This document shows positions 9,401 to 17,656 of a DNA stretch of 64,000 nucleotides, one piece after another. The notes under the pieces are model-generated. The model searched no databases, was not told where the DNA came from, and saw only the letters and a list, made by a program, of their open reading frames with translations. A program made the translations under genes and the position numbers. Origin of the DNA: Paeniglutamicibacter sp. Y32M11 (lineage in GTDB: Bacteria > Actinomycetota > Actinomycetes > Actinomycetales > Micrococcaceae). The stretch is taken from the NCBI RefSeq assembly GCF_019285735.1, contig NZ_CP079107.1:2604001-2668000 (forward strand), read 5' to 3'. Each line of letters begins with the position of its first letter. The stretch's first letter is position 1.

Positions 9401-10231
9401 ATCTACGATTCGCTGCTCAGCGAATTCGGCGCCCTCGGCTTCGAATACGGCTACTCGGTGGAACGCCCGGACGCCCTGGTGCTCTGGGAAGCGCAGTTCG
9501 GTGACTTCGTCAACGGCGCGCAGACCATCATCGATGAGTTCATCTCCTCTGCCGAGCAGAAGTGGGGCCAGCGCTCCTCGCTGGTCATGATGCTTCCGCA
9601 CGGCTACGAGGGTCAGGGCCCGGATCACTCCTCGGCCCGCATCGAGCGTTTCCTGCAGCTGTGTGCAGAAAACAACATGGTTGTGGCCCAGCCGTCCACC
9701 GGCGCCAACCACTTCCACCTCTTGCGTCGTCAGGCCTACGCCCGTCCGCGCAAGCCGTTGGTCATCTTCACCCCGAAGCAGCTGTTGCGTCTCAAGGCCG
9801 CAGCTTCTGCCGTGGAGGACTTCACCACCGGTACCTTCCAGGAAGTTATTGCCGATACGGCGAACCTGAACCCGGCCGATGTTGATCGTGTGCTGCTGGT
9901 TTCCGGCCGCCTGTACTACGATCTGGCCGCAGCTCGCACGAAGGCGAACGACACCAAGACCGCGATTGTTCGTGTGGAGCAGCTCTACCCGCTGCCCACC
10001 GAGGCCATTGCCGCCGAGGTTGCCAAGTACCCGAACGCCGAAGTTGTTTGGGCTCAGGACGAGCCGGCCAACCAGGGCCCATGGCCGTTTGTTGGTCTGA
10101 ACCTGCCCGTAGCACTGGGCAAGGTTGTTCGTCTGGTATCGCGTCCGGCATCCGCCGCCACCTCGACCGGCACGCACAAGCGCCACGAGGTTGAGCAGTC
10201 GGTGCTCCTGACCGCGGCATTCAAGCGCTAA
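6455..10231 (+). CDS. kgd: Multifunctional 2-oxoglutarate metabolism enzyme
   Basis: Actinobacterial Kgd/SucA, 1258 residues, joining E1 (thiamine diphosphate 2-oxoglutarate decarboxylase/dehydrogenase) and an E2-like acyltransferase domain in one chain of the TCA cycle. Order: an E1o N-terminal segment (PDQSHHRLTEEFGG...), an Ala/Pro-rich linker (about 50-140), an acyltransferase domain (about 150-385, with DHRVIQG at 349, equivalent to the E2 active-site region), then E1 with the thiamine/Mg motif GDAAFAGQG...NNQVG near 674, and a transketolase-like C-terminal region. I start it at the GTG at 6455, where GGGAGAAGAGG precedes and the family N terminus begins. An upstream TTG would add 13 atypical residues. 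In mycobacteria this enzyme is inhibited by GarA. Confidence 0.96.
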   Translation: MPDQSHHRLTEEFGGNEWLVDELYEQFLKDKNSVDKKWWDIFASLNSEQAAAPAAQAPVAATPAPAAPAAVPRAATQARVVDVSGGTPSASAESSTAGTAAAAAPRVPADPAPATKSQPIPAQVPKASTPGTMGEEKRTQLRGPAKAIATNMEQSLTVPTATTVRAVPAKALIDNRVVINNHLKRARGGKISFTHIIGFAVIRALKLFPSQNVTYAEIDGKPMAVTPAHVNFGIAIDMPKPDGSRMLAVPNIKAAETLSFNEFWDTYEGLIKRARANKLTADDYAGTTVSLTNPGGIGTVHSVPRLSKGQATIVGVGALEYPAAYRGSAESTVALAGVGKIITLTSTYDHRVIQGAGSGEFLKLVESLLLGEQGFYDEIFEALRIPYEPVRWAVDNQVDVELQVNKIARIQQLIHSYRVRGHLMADTNPLEYVQRRHPDLDIQTYGLTLWDLDREWVTGGFGGKDRLLLRDILGVLRDAYCRTIGIEYMHIQDPVERKWFQDELEHPYTKPTREEQFRILGKLNSAEAFETFLQTKFVGQKRFSLEGGESLIPLLDGIISDAADEGIDEVGIGMAHRGRLNVLTNIAGKTYAQVFREFEGTAPTGSVQGSGDVKYHLGTEGSYTSDSGNETKVYLAANPSHLEASDPVLEGIVRAKQDRADSGNFNVLPILVHGDAAFAGQGVVSETFAFSQLPGYKTGGTIHVIVNNQVGFTTAPTSSRSSVYATDVAKQVQAPVFHVNGDEPESVVHVAQLAFKYRQRFNKDVVIDMVCYRRRGHNEGDDPSMTQPMMYNLIEAKRSTRKLYTEALVGRGDITQDEADSALRDYQDRLERVFSETHAAQTSPIPVITPGMSAINDLELPAAQREDYASVGTGTGTAITAETLAQIGAAHMAIPEDFTVHPKLKVLLERREKMSREGGIDWGMAEIAAFGTLSMEGVPVRLAGQDSRRGTFVQRHAVFHDRLNGNEWYPMHNLSEDQAKLWIYDSLLSEFGALGFEYGYSVERPDALVLWEAQFGDFVNGAQTIIDEFISSAEQKWGQRSSLVMMLPHGYEGQGPDHSSARIERFLQLCAENNMVVAQPSTGANHFHLLRRQAYARPRKPLVIFTPKQLLRLKAAASAVEDFTTGTFQEVIADTANLNPADVDRVLLVSGRLYYDLAAARTKANDTKTAIVRVEQLYPLPTEAIAAEVAKYPNAEVVWAQDEPANQGPWPFVGLNLPVALGKVVRLVSRPASAATSTGTHKRHEVEQSVLLTAAFKR

Positions 10232-10285
10232 GGGATCACGTGAGACTCCGTACATCCCTGGGGATGTTGGAGTAACTAAATCAAG

Positions 10286-10322
10286 CCTCGGGGCGGGACA
10301 CTGACAGTGTCCCGCCCTGAGG
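10286..10322 (+). terminator. Hairpin after kgd
   Basis: An inverted repeat with arms of about 18 bases (CCTCGGGGCGGGACACTG and its near complement) and almost no loop lies about 55 bases past the kgd stop. There is no clear T run, so it may end transcription weakly or protect the 3' end of the message. Confidence 0.6.
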
Positions 10323-10375
10323 TCGCTTAACTGACTGCTAGTGTGGGTGGGTAGCCGCCCTGAGAAAGGTCATTC

Positions 10376-10981
10376 GTGGATCACCGCACTATTCGACTAA
10401 CCGCCATCGGCGACGAGCTCCTTGCCGGACACGGGGACCCACGAGCGTTGGGCTGGTACGGACGGGTGCTGGCACGCACCCCCGGCACCGAGGTCCGCAT
10501 CGAGAGCTATACGTTGGCAGCTCCCGGCGAAGGTACCGAGGCATTAAGTACCCGCTGGTTTGATGAGGCTTCGCGCCGTTTCGGCGAGAACGTTGATAAC
10601 CGTCTGGTTGTCGCGCTCTCGGACCGCGACCTTGATCTGGGCCTCTCCACGGCCCGCAGCCGACTCAACCTGGCCAATATTCTTGATTCAGCCTCCCAGA
10701 TGAGCATCAAAGCACTGGTAGTAGGCCCGGCGCCGGGCTTGGACCCCGAGCGTAATGCCCGCCTGGCCGAATTATCGCATGTCTATGCGGACGTGGCCAC
10801 GCGCCGTAAACACCACTACGTGGATACCTTCACCCCGTTGCAGAATCATGCCCAGTGGCGTAACGATCTCACGGTCAATGGTGGGCTTCCGGGACAGGCC
10901 GGGTACGGGCTGATGGCCTGGCTGGTACTCCATCGCGGCTGGTACTCCTGGCTTGGTTTGCAGGAGCCCGGCGCCAGCTAG
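10376..10981 (+). CDS. SGNH-hydrolase-fold protein lacking catalytic residues
   Basis: Protein of 201 residues with the block layout of small SGNH/GDSL esterases: an N-terminal strand and GDELLAG (12-18), a middle VVALSDRDLDLGL segment where the Asn block would be, and a C-terminal LPGQAGYGLMAW block. The nucleophile Ser of GDS is Glu14, and the Asp-x-x-His dyad, normally DGLHPS, reads NGGLPG (168-173). So the residues needed for ester cleavage appear to be missing. Start GTG at 10376 behind GAGAAAGG. No signal peptide, so cytoplasmic. It may bind a ligand or partner; no function can be named. It stands alone between kgd and bL37. Confidence 0.75.
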   Translation: MDHRTIRLTAIGDELLAGHGDPRALGWYGRVLARTPGTEVRIESYTLAAPGEGTEALSTRWFDEASRRFGENVDNRLVVALSDRDLDLGLSTARSRLNLANILDSASQMSIKALVVGPAPGLDPERNARLAELSHVYADVATRRKHHYVDTFTPLQNHAQWRNDLTVNGGLPGQAGYGLMAWLVLHRGWYSWLGLQEPGAS

Positions 10982-11076
10982 TCGGCCCGGTCAGATTCGA
11001 CTTTGGGGATCGGGTCTGGTGTATGAAAGACTGGTAAAAGTCCAATTTTTGGGTCAGTACATTGAAGGAGATTCAC

Positions 11077-11151
11077 ATGAGCAAGCGCGCACGTAAGCGT
11101 CGGGGCCGTAAGTCCGGTGGAGCAAACCACGGTAAGCGTCCCAACACCTAA
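11077..11151 (+). CDS. 50S ribosomal protein bL37
   Basis: A 24-residue, very basic peptide, MSKRARKRRGRK followed by SGGANHGKRPNT. It matches the tiny actinobacterial large-subunit protein bL37, found in mycobacterial ribosome structures, in length, Arg/Lys pattern and the ANHGKRPN ending. A strong ribosome site (GAAGGAG) sits seven bases before the ATG. Single-gene unit with a strong terminator downstream. The gene is easily missed by automatic gene finders because of its size. Confidence 0.93.
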   Translation: MSKRARKRRGRKSGGANHGKRPNT

Positions 11152-11213
11152 ATCGCTGCATTGTTGGGCACTGGTGACACACCGTACCCACGCAATTTAG
11201 GGCTTGGCCACTA

Positions 11214-11272
11214 AAAAGGGCCGGATCCCCCGCACCGCCGCAAGGCGATGAGTCGGGGATCCGGCCCTTTTA
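11214..11272. terminator. Bidirectional terminator between bL37 and rsrA
   Basis: AAAAGGGCCGGATCCCC and its exact complement flank a GC-rich loop and end in TTTT on either strand. It can therefore stop both bL37 (rightward) and the sigR-rsrA operon (leftward). Confidence 0.88.
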
Positions 11273-11298
11273 GCATGTCCGATAGAACGGCATTTTTC

Positions 11299-11565
11299 CT
11301 ACGCGTGTCCGATTTCCACCTGGATCTCGGAAATCCGCGAAATAATTTTTGACTTCAACGTGTCAGGAGCGATCTCCTGGCAGCTACGTCGAACCACCGA
11401 GCGAATGATGCACTCAAGGTCGTATTCCTCGGTGCATTCGGCACAATGTTCCAGGTGCTCCTTGACGTCGGAGAGGTCCTTCAGCGACAGCGCACCATCA
11501 AGGTATTCGTACAGGCGGACGATGCGATTGTCGTCGCAGTCCCCTAGTGATTGGCAGTCACCCAT
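11299..11565 (-). CDS. rsrA: Anti-sigma factor, RsrA/RshA-type zinc redox sensor
   Basis: Protein of 88 residues of the ZAS (zinc-binding anti-sigma) family. It has the motif H-E-H-C-A-E-C (HLEHCAEC, about 37-44) with an upstream Cys near position 10, the ligands that hold Zn2+ in RsrA. Disulfide formation under thiol stress is known to release the zinc and free the sigma factor. A further Cys near 61 (SCQE) is also present. Its ATG overlaps the sigR stop by one base (TAATG), which couples the two products. Cytoplasmic. Confidence 0.93.
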   Translation of the reverse strand: MGDCQSLGDCDDNRIVRLYEYLDGALSLKDLSDVKEHLEHCAECTEEYDLECIIRSVVRRSCQEIAPDTLKSKIISRISEIQVEIGHA

Positions 11566-12284
11566 TATTTCTTCTCCGCTCCGGGCTTGGGTGCCCCTTT
11601 GGTCTTAGATGCTGTGTTGATTCCACGCTCCTGCGCGTAATCGGCGAGCAATTCCCTCAATTGTTTTCTTCCGCGGTGCAAGCGCGACATCACCGTGCCA
11701 ATCGGTACCCCGAGGATGTCAGCGGCGTCCTTGTACGGGAAGCCCTCCACGTCCACGAAGTAGACCGCCAGCCGGAATTCTTCGGCGATGGACTGCAACG
11801 CATTTTTCACGTCGGAGTCCGGCAGGTGGTCAAGTGCCTCCACCTCCGCTGAACGCAACCCGCTGGGGGTGTGCTCGGCGGACTTGGCCATCTGCCAGTC
11901 CTCGATGGTGTCGGTGCCGGTGCGCAATGGTTCACGCTGCCGCTTGCGGTACAGGTTGATGTAGGTGTTGGTCAGGATCCGGTACAGCCAAGCCTTGAGG
12001 TTAGTCCCCGGCTTGTACTGGTGGAATGCCGAATACGCCTTGGTATAGGCCTCCTGGACCAGATCTTCTGCGTCCGATGGGTTCCGCGCCATGCGCATCG
12101 CAGCGGAATAGAGCTGGTCAACATATTGGAGCGCGTCACGCTCGAAGCGCTCGCGGCGTTGTGCTTCGGTCTCGTCGGCTACCGGAACAGTGTCGGTGCC
12201 CTGCATATGCTCGGTCATTACCGCCAAGTCTACGCGTAGCGTCGCTTCGCTCGGGGCCGGGGAATTAGCCGTCAATACTCCCAT
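11565..12284 (-). CDS. sigR: RNA polymerase ECF sigma factor for thiol-oxidative stress
   Basis: Group IV sigma factor of 239 residues, orthologous in content and neighbours to SigR (Streptomyces) and SigH (Mycobacterium). Region 2 spans about 50-115 ([14 protein letters not shown]...[18 protein letters not shown]) and region 4 about 150-215 ([10 protein letters not shown]...[30 protein letters not shown]). The ATG at 12284 has GGAGG six bases upstream. A second ATG at codon 23 (MTEHMQG) could give a shorter form, as with the two SigR isoforms known in Streptomyces. The C-terminal Lys/Pro tail is low-complexity. It directs thioredoxin, mycothiol and proteostasis genes in relatives. Confidence 0.95.
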   Translation of the reverse strand: MGVLTANSPAPSEATLRVDLAVMTEHMQGTDTVPVADETEAQRRERFERDALQYVDQLYSAAMRMARNPSDAEDLVQEAYTKAYSAFHQYKPGTNLKAWLYRILTNTYINLYRKRQREPLRTGTDTIEDWQMAKSAEHTPSGLRSAEVEALDHLPDSDVKNALQSIAEEFRLAVYFVDVEGFPYKDAADILGVPIGTVMSRLHRGRKQLRELLADYAQERGINTASKTKGAPKPGAEKK

Positions 12285-12375
12285 ATGTCCTCCGCCTCAT
12301 GGCATTAAATGTGTGATCTCTTCATGGCCGCGCTCGGATCGGAAAATCCTTGCGAAAGTTGCGCCATGCTTGGAT

Positions 12376-12401
12376 AACACGCAAGCGCCCGACTCTATTC
12401 C
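12376..12401 (-). promoter_or_regulatory. SigR-type autoregulatory promoter
   Basis: On the minus strand GGAAT (12397-12401) is separated by 18 bases from GTT (12376-12378), the SigR/SigH promoter layout (GGAAT-N18-GTT). It lies about 92 bases before the sigR start in the 289-base divergent region shared with aroA, so the sigma factor very likely drives its own operon. Confidence 0.75.
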
Positions 12402-12573
12402 ACGCCGGGTGCCGCGCTACGGCTAGAATTGGGGCCGGAGCCCACATCGATGGAGGGGTTAAACCGGCCGGCAGGCGTGAACCAACGACACCGGCGCCGT
12501 CCCCACCATCCACGTGAGAATCCCCCACCGCGCGGGTAAGACCGCGACACAGCAACAAATTCGGAGGCAGCCG

Positions 12574-13899
12574 TTGAGCACCAAAGACATCCTGGACACC
12601 GTATGGGACGCACCCCACCCCGCGTACCCAGTTAACGGCACCGTCATCGTTCCGGCGTCCAAGTCTTTGACCAACAGGTACCTGTTGCTCGCCGCATTGG
12701 CCGATGGGCCATCACGCATTTACAACGCTCTGGCCTCGCGAGATTCCGATCTGATGATCGGTGCACTGCGCGCTCTGGGCACCGGGATCGAGTCCATCAG
12801 CTCCGCCGATGGCACCGTGGAGCTTCGCATCACCCCGCTGGATCTTGAACGCGAGCTGGGTCAGGTGCAGATCGACTGCGGTCTGGCCGGAACCGTGATG
12901 CGCTTTGTTCCGCCGCTGGCGGCCTTGGTCCGCGGGAACATCACCTTTGATGGGGATCCGCACGCGCGGCTTCGCCCCATGGCCCCGGTGCTCACGGCCC
13001 TGAGTGATCTGGGGGTGCACGTGCACGAGAATGGTGAGCCCGGCCTGCTGCCAGCCACCATCACCGGGACCGGCTCACTGGCCGGGGGCCGGATCGTTGT
13101 TGACGCATCGGCATCCTCCCAATTCATCAGCGCGCTGATGCTGGTTGCGGCCCGGACCGAACACGGAGTGGAGATTGTTGCCGCGCCGGGCACCATCGCC
13201 AGCCCCGATCACATCGAGATGACCGTCGCCACGCTGCGCGAACTGGGAGTGGAGATCACACGGCCCACCGAGCGCAGCTGGAAGATCGAACCGGGGCGCA
13301 TCACAGCCTTTGAACGCACCATGGAACCGGATCTCTCCAATGCCGGGCCATTCCTGGCCGCCGCCATGGTCACCGCTGGCACCGTGCGCATCCCACACTG
13401 GCCGGTGCGCACCACGCAGGTCGGGGACCAATGGCGCACCATCCTCACGCGCATGGGGGCACAAATCACCCATCATGAGGACGGGATTCTTGAAATCACC
13501 GGACCGGCGAAGATCAGCGGCATCAACTACGCCGATTCTTCCGAGTTGGCCCCGACGCTGGCCGCCATCTGCGCCCTGGCCACCGAGCCCTCACGACTCA
13601 CCGGCATCGCCCACCTGCGTGGCCACGAAACCGACAGGCTTGCTGCCCTGGTCACCGAGCTGAACAAGCTCGGCGGGAAAGTCACCGAACTTCACGACGG
13701 GCTGCTGATCGAGCCGGCCACGCTGCATGGCGGCGAGTTCGGTACCTATGCGGACCACCGGATGGCCACCGCCGGAGCCATCATCGGCCTGGCGGTACCC
13801 GAGGTCAAGGTCCTTGACATCGGAACCACCGCCAAGACCATGCCCGATTTCCCCGAACTTTGGACGACGCTGGCTACCAGCGGAAAGGCCACACACTAA
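12574..13899 (+). CDS. aroA: 3-phosphoshikimate 1-carboxyvinyltransferase (EPSP synthase)
   Basis: Enzyme of 441 residues joining phosphoenolpyruvate to shikimate-3-phosphate, the sixth step of the shikimate pathway. Substrate motifs are VPASKSLTNRYLLLAAL near the N terminus, DCGLAGTVMRFVPPLAAL (about 105-122), HARLRPMAPV, the ELAPTLAAIC block and YADHRMATAGAI near the end. I use the TTG at 12574 behind GGAGG, where the protein starts with STKDILDTVWDAP. An upstream ATG would add 20 Arg-rich residues. AroA next to rsgA and divergent from sigR is a layout shared with mycobacteria. Confidence 0.95.
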   Translation: MSTKDILDTVWDAPHPAYPVNGTVIVPASKSLTNRYLLLAALADGPSRIYNALASRDSDLMIGALRALGTGIESISSADGTVELRITPLDLERELGQVQIDCGLAGTVMRFVPPLAALVRGNITFDGDPHARLRPMAPVLTALSDLGVHVHENGEPGLLPATITGTGSLAGGRIVVDASASSQFISALMLVAARTEHGVEIVAAPGTIASPDHIEMTVATLRELGVEITRPTERSWKIEPGRITAFERTMEPDLSNAGPFLAAAMVTAGTVRIPHWPVRTTQVGDQWRTILTRMGAQITHHEDGILEITGPAKISGINYADSSELAPTLAAICALATEPSRLTGIAHLRGHETDRLAALVTELNKLGGKVTELHDGLLIEPATLHGGEFGTYADHRMATAGAIIGLAVPEVKVLDIGTTAKTMPDFPELWTTLATSGKATH

Positions 13900-13903
13900 G
13901 CAC

Positions 13904-15007
13904 ATGGCACGCAATACCGAGGATTGGGAAGACTTCACCGTCCGCGCCCGCCCCAATAAAAAGGGCACCCGCCCCCGCACCAAGGACCGCCCGGCCTACG
14001 AGGACGCCCTGATCGGGAGAATCATCACCGTTGACCGTGGCCGCTATCGCGCGATCCTGGATGAGGACGGCCCGCAGGAGCGGATTGTGATTGCTGCCCG
14101 TGCTCGCGAGCTACGCCGCAACCCGGTGGTGCCCGGGGACTTTGTGGCGCTGGTGGGCGATACCTCCGGGGATCCGGACACGCTCGCGCGTCTGGTGCGC
14201 ATCGAGAACCGCAGCACCTTGCTGCGCCGCAGTGCCGATGATACCGATCCGGTGGAGCGCGTGGTGGTGGCCAACGTGGATCAGCTGGTGATCGTGGTGG
14301 CGGCCGCCAACCCGGAACCGCGTACCGGTTTCATCGATCGGGCGATCGTTGCTGCCTTTGATGCGGGTATCAGCCCGCTGCTGTGCATCACCAAGGCGGA
14401 CGTGCGTGACCCGGAACCCTTCTTAGAGAACTACCGCCACCTGGACATTGACATCGTGGTCTCGCGCACCACCGATGAAACGGCCACCGGCATCGATGCG
14501 CGCAGCGCCGATGGACTCTCCGCCCGCTTGGCCGGTACCCCGGTGGAGGCTCTGCGTGAGCATCTGGCCTCGAAGGTTTCGGTGGTCATCGGTCACTCCG
14601 GTGTCGGCAAGTCCACGCTGGTCAACGCGCTCACCGGTGCCCAGCGCGCCACCGGCAACGTTAATGCCGTCACGGGCCGCGGCCGGCACACCTCGTCCTC
14701 GGCCCTGGCGCTAAGAATCGATGACGCTCCGGCGGGCAGCTGGATCATCGATACCCCCGGCATTCGCTCCTTCGGGTTGGCCCTGGTCGACCCGGAAAAC
14801 ATCTTGAACGCGTTTGCCGATTTGGTCCCCGTGGCCAATCGGTGTGCCCGCGGTTGCACGCATAAGGCCGCCGAGCCGAAATGTGCCCTAGACGCCTGGG
14901 TCGCCTCCGGCGAGGCGGGGCCGGTGGGCATCGCCCGGCTGGAATCCTACCGTCGACTCCTGGGTCAGGACGAAGAGACTGAAACCAAGGAGCTCGGCTC
15001 CATCTAG
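13904..15007 (+). CDS. rsgA: Ribosome small-subunit-dependent GTPase A
   Basis: Circularly permuted GTPase of 367 residues that checks late maturation of the 30S subunit. In order: an OB-fold (about 35-105), the G4-like ITKAD (about 165), G1 GHSGVGKST (about 228), G3 DTPG (about 283) and a zinc-binding end with CARGCTHKAAEPKC (CxxxCxH...C). The ATG at 13904 lies four bases after the aroA stop, so the genes are co-transcribed. A charged N-terminal tail (PNKKGTRPRTKDRP) may contact rRNA. Confidence 0.93.
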   Translation: MARNTEDWEDFTVRARPNKKGTRPRTKDRPAYEDALIGRIITVDRGRYRAILDEDGPQERIVIAARARELRRNPVVPGDFVALVGDTSGDPDTLARLVRIENRSTLLRRSADDTDPVERVVVANVDQLVIVVAAANPEPRTGFIDRAIVAAFDAGISPLLCITKADVRDPEPFLENYRHLDIDIVVSRTTDETATGIDARSADGLSARLAGTPVEALREHLASKVSVVIGHSGVGKSTLVNALTGAQRATGNVNAVTGRGRHTSSSALALRIDDAPAGSWIIDTPGIRSFGLALVDPENILNAFADLVPVANRCARGCTHKAAEPKCALDAWVASGEAGPVGIARLESYRRLLGQDEETETKELGSI

Positions 15008-15183
15008 CTCGCCCCGAGCTCGCTGCGTGGGGCAGATCGGTGCGTTGCGGGCCCCTAGATGCGGCCAATGGGCGGTGGCTGGTGCGTGTGATTCCGCACA
15101 CCAGGCACCGCTGTGCGTCATGCCGGGGCCTTTGACCGGTTTCTTGCAGCACGCGCGTCACCACGTGGGATAGGTTAAAAGAC

Positions 15184-15984
15184 ATGAACACCGACGTGAT
15201 GACCTACCTTGATGACCTGCGCCTAGCCCATGTCATTGCCGACTCGGTCGATTCCCTGACGCTTTCGCGTTTCAAGGCAGTTGACCTCGTCGTGGAGACC
15301 AAGCCGGATTTGACCCCGGTCTCCGATGCGGACAAGGCGGCGGAGGAAACCATCAGGTCACACATTGCCCGGGCACGGCCGCGTGATGCCATTACCGGCG
15401 AAGAATTCGGTACCACCGGCAAGTCGAACCGGCACTGGGTCATCGACCCGATTGATGGCACCAAAAACTTTGTGCGTGGCGTTCCGGTGTGGGCCACGCT
15501 GATCGCCCTGATTGACGATGGAGAACCCGTGGTGGGTTTGGTCTCCGCTCCGGCGCTGAACCGCCGCTGGTGGGCCGCCAAGGACCTCGGTGCGTTCACC
15601 GGTCGCTCGCTGACCAGCGCCCACCGGCTCCAGGTCTCCTCGGTGAGCAAATTATCCGATGCCTCGATGTCCTACTCCTCGCTGAGCGGTTGGAAGGAAC
15701 GCGGGCAACGGGAGAACTTCCTGGAGCTCACCGACTCGTTGTGGCGCACACGCGCCTATGGCGACTTCTGGTCCTACTGCATGGTGGCGGAGGGTGCCAT
15801 TGATCTGGCCGCCGAGCCCGAACTGAACCTCTACGATATGGCCGCTCTGGTTCCGATCGTTCGCGAAGCCGGCGGCCGCTTCACCTCGGTCGAAGGTGTG
15901 GAGGGCTGCGATGGCGGAAATGCCGTGGCCAGCAACGGCCTGCTGCACGATGCGGCACTGGAAATTTTGAACGCCGGCCGCTAA
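15184..15984 (+). CDS. hisN: Histidinol-phosphatase, IMPase family
   Basis: Protein of 266 residues of the inositol-monophosphatase superfamily, Mg2+-dependent. It shows the first metal motif GEEFGT (about 72-77), the second [12 protein letters not shown] (about 92-103) and a C-terminal metal Asp in [18 protein letters not shown]. Actinobacterial members of this group, including the M. tuberculosis enzyme, remove phosphate from histidinol phosphate in histidine synthesis. Inositol phosphate or PAP as substrate cannot be excluded. Its stop overlaps the next ATG by one base (TAATG). Confidence 0.85.
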   Translation: MNTDVMTYLDDLRLAHVIADSVDSLTLSRFKAVDLVVETKPDLTPVSDADKAAEETIRSHIARARPRDAITGEEFGTTGKSNRHWVIDPIDGTKNFVRGVPVWATLIALIDDGEPVVGLVSAPALNRRWWAAKDLGAFTGRSLTSAHRLQVSSVSKLSDASMSYSSLSGWKERGQRENFLELTDSLWRTRAYGDFWSYCMVAEGAIDLAAEPELNLYDMAALVPIVREAGGRFTSVEGVEGCDGGNAVASNGLLHDAALEILNAGR

Positions 15985-16625
15985 TGTCCCCGGCACCATT
16001 AACGGCCAGCGAGGAAAACTACCTCAAGGCGCTCCACGCGCTGACCGAATGGGAAAACGACCCGGTCACCACCGGGAACATCGCCGCCCAGCTGGGTGTT
16101 GCCCCGGCGTCGGCTACCTCCATGGTGTCCAAGTTGGCGGGCAAAAACCTGCTGATTCACCCGCCCTATGGTGCCATTTCCTTCACCGAGGCTGGCCGAC
16201 TGGCCGCGCTTTCGGTGGTGCGCCGGCACCGGCTCATCGAGACGTTCCTGCTCAAGGAGCTCGACTATGGGTGGGATGAGGTGCATGAGGAGGCGGAACA
16301 ACTTGAGCACACCGTCTCCCCACGGTTCATTGAGGCCCTTGCCGCCCGCTTGGGCCACCCGGCCGCTGATCCCCACGGTGATCCAATCCCCGGTCCAGAC
16401 GGCGCCATGGTGATGCCGCCGGCCGTCCGGCTAGACAGGTTTTATGCCGCGGGATCCCCAAGCCAGGCGATCATTTCGCGCATTAGCGATGAAGACCCAG
16501 CCTTCCTTCGGCTGTGCACCGATTTAGGGATCTCCCCCGGCAGCACCATCGAGCTGCCCCACCCAGAACTGAGCATTTTCGACACGACGATGTTGTGGGT
16601 GCTTGCCGTACCCACCGACGCCTAA
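15984..16625 (+). CDS. DtxR/MntR-family metal-dependent repressor
   Basis: Regulator of 213 residues: an N-terminal winged helix (about 8-65, SEENYLKALHAL...VTTGNIAAQLGVAPASATSMV), a dimerisation domain with metal-ligand motifs HRLIETFLLKELDYGWDEVHEEAEQLEHTVS (cited in parts: HRLIETFLL, EVHEEAEQLEH) and a C-terminal FeoA/SH3-like domain. It should bind Fe2+ or Mn2+ and repress uptake genes. It is translationally coupled to hisN. Which metal it senses is not decided by the sequence. Confidence 0.88.
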   Translation: MSPAPLTASEENYLKALHALTEWENDPVTTGNIAAQLGVAPASATSMVSKLAGKNLLIHPPYGAISFTEAGRLAALSVVRRHRLIETFLLKELDYGWDEVHEEAEQLEHTVSPRFIEALAARLGHPAADPHGDPIPGPDGAMVMPPAVRLDRFYAAGSPSQAIISRISDEDPAFLRLCTDLGISPGSTIELPHPELSIFDTTMLWVLAVPTDA

Positions 16626-16658
16626 CCACCTGACCACGATGGTCATCTGGCACGCTTC

Positions 16659-17159
16659 ATGATGAAAGCAGACCCGCCGCAGACAAGCACCGAAGCGGTC
16701 AAGGCCACAGCACGGATCACCGCCGGTAATCTGTTGGCCGTGATGGTGGGCGGATTCCTTGGGGCCGCGCTGCGTGTGGGACTCGGCTTCGTCTTCCCCG
16801 AAGATGGCGGATTCCCCATCACCACGCTGGTGGTCAATATCAGCGGAACGGCTGCCCTGGCGGCCCTGACCAGCTACTGGCAGGTGACTCATCGCGGCCG
16901 GCCCTGGTTACGCGCGGGAATCGGCACCGGCTTCCTGGGCGCCTACACCACCTTCTCCTCCCTTGTCCTGTTTATCTTGGATACCCCGCTCCCATTGGCA
17001 CTGAGCGCGCTATTGGTCTCACTGAGCGGATGCGCCGCTGTGGCATGGCTGGTCATGGCGGGAGTCGAACGCATGGTGCGACCTCCTGTGGGGGCGCAGA
17101 CTGACCCCGGTGCCGCGGGACCGGCAGTGAGAAGCGAGAACGGCGGGGAGGGCTCGTGA
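16659..17159 (+). CDS. crcB: Fluoride channel Fluc subunit 1
   Basis: CrcB/Fluc membrane protein of 166 residues with four hydrophobic segments. Family motifs are GGFLGAALRVGLG, TTLVVNISGTAALAAL (with the conserved Asn) and GFLGAYTTFSSLVLF. It exports F- passively from the cytoplasm. An unusual hydrophilic tail of about 25 residues (GAQTDPGAAGPAVRSENGG) follows the last helix. The stop overlaps the next start by four bases (GTGA), as expected for a heterodimeric pair. Confidence 0.88.
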   Translation: MMKADPPQTSTEAVKATARITAGNLLAVMVGGFLGAALRVGLGFVFPEDGGFPITTLVVNISGTAALAALTSYWQVTHRGRPWLRAGIGTGFLGAYTTFSSLVLFILDTPLPLALSALLVSLSGCAAVAWLVMAGVERMVRPPVGAQTDPGAAGPAVRSENGGEGS

Positions 17160-17596
17160 GTCTCTTGTGGCCCGGAGGGTTCCTGCTGATCGCCCTGGCG
17201 GGTGCCCTCGGCGCACTGATTCGCTATCTCATTGATGTTTTCATTTCCGCGAGGCAGCATGCGCAGCCGCGGCGTGGTGCAAAAATCTTCCCGGCCGGCA
17301 TCCTTGTGGCCAATACCGCTGCGGCGTTCCTAGTGGGCGCTACTGCCGCATGGGCCCGGAATCACGGCGTCGGGATGGATCTTTTTTCACTTTCCCGCTT
17401 CTCGGATCTGGTCGTTGTGGCACTGATCCTCGGCGTGGGCGGCGGATTGAGCACCATGAGTACATTCATGCTGGCCGTGGTCTCACTGTGGCGCTCCGGC
17501 GCGCGCGCCATGGCGCTCAGCTACCTCGGAGCTACGGTTATCGCCGGACTCTGCGCGGGACTAGCGGGAATTTTGCTCGGGAGACTACTTCCCTAA
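17156..17596 (+). CDS. crcB: Fluoride channel Fluc subunit 2
   Basis: Second CrcB/Fluc protein, 146 residues, four hydrophobic segments, with GALGALIRYLIDVF, ILVANTAAAFLVGA (pore Asn) and LGVGGGLSTMSTFMLA. Gram-positive bacteria commonly carry such adjacent pairs and assemble them as antiparallel heterodimers. Start GTG at 17156 overlaps the first subunit's stop. No fluoride riboswitch fits in the 33 bases before the pair. Confidence 0.88.
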   Translation: MSLLWPGGFLLIALAGALGALIRYLIDVFISARQHAQPRRGAKIFPAGILVANTAAAFLVGATAAWARNHGVGMDLFSLSRFSDLVVVALILGVGGGLSTMSTFMLAVVSLWRSGARAMALSYLGATVIAGLCAGLAGILLGRLLP

Positions 17597-17656
17597 GTGG
17601 TTGCGAGTGACTCCACTCCGAGCATCGTGGCAGCTGTTCGCTGCCCCAACACCAAA

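Noticed and set aside
16626-16658. Fluoride riboswitch before crcB
   Set aside because: Only 33 bases are available and no matching consensus is present.
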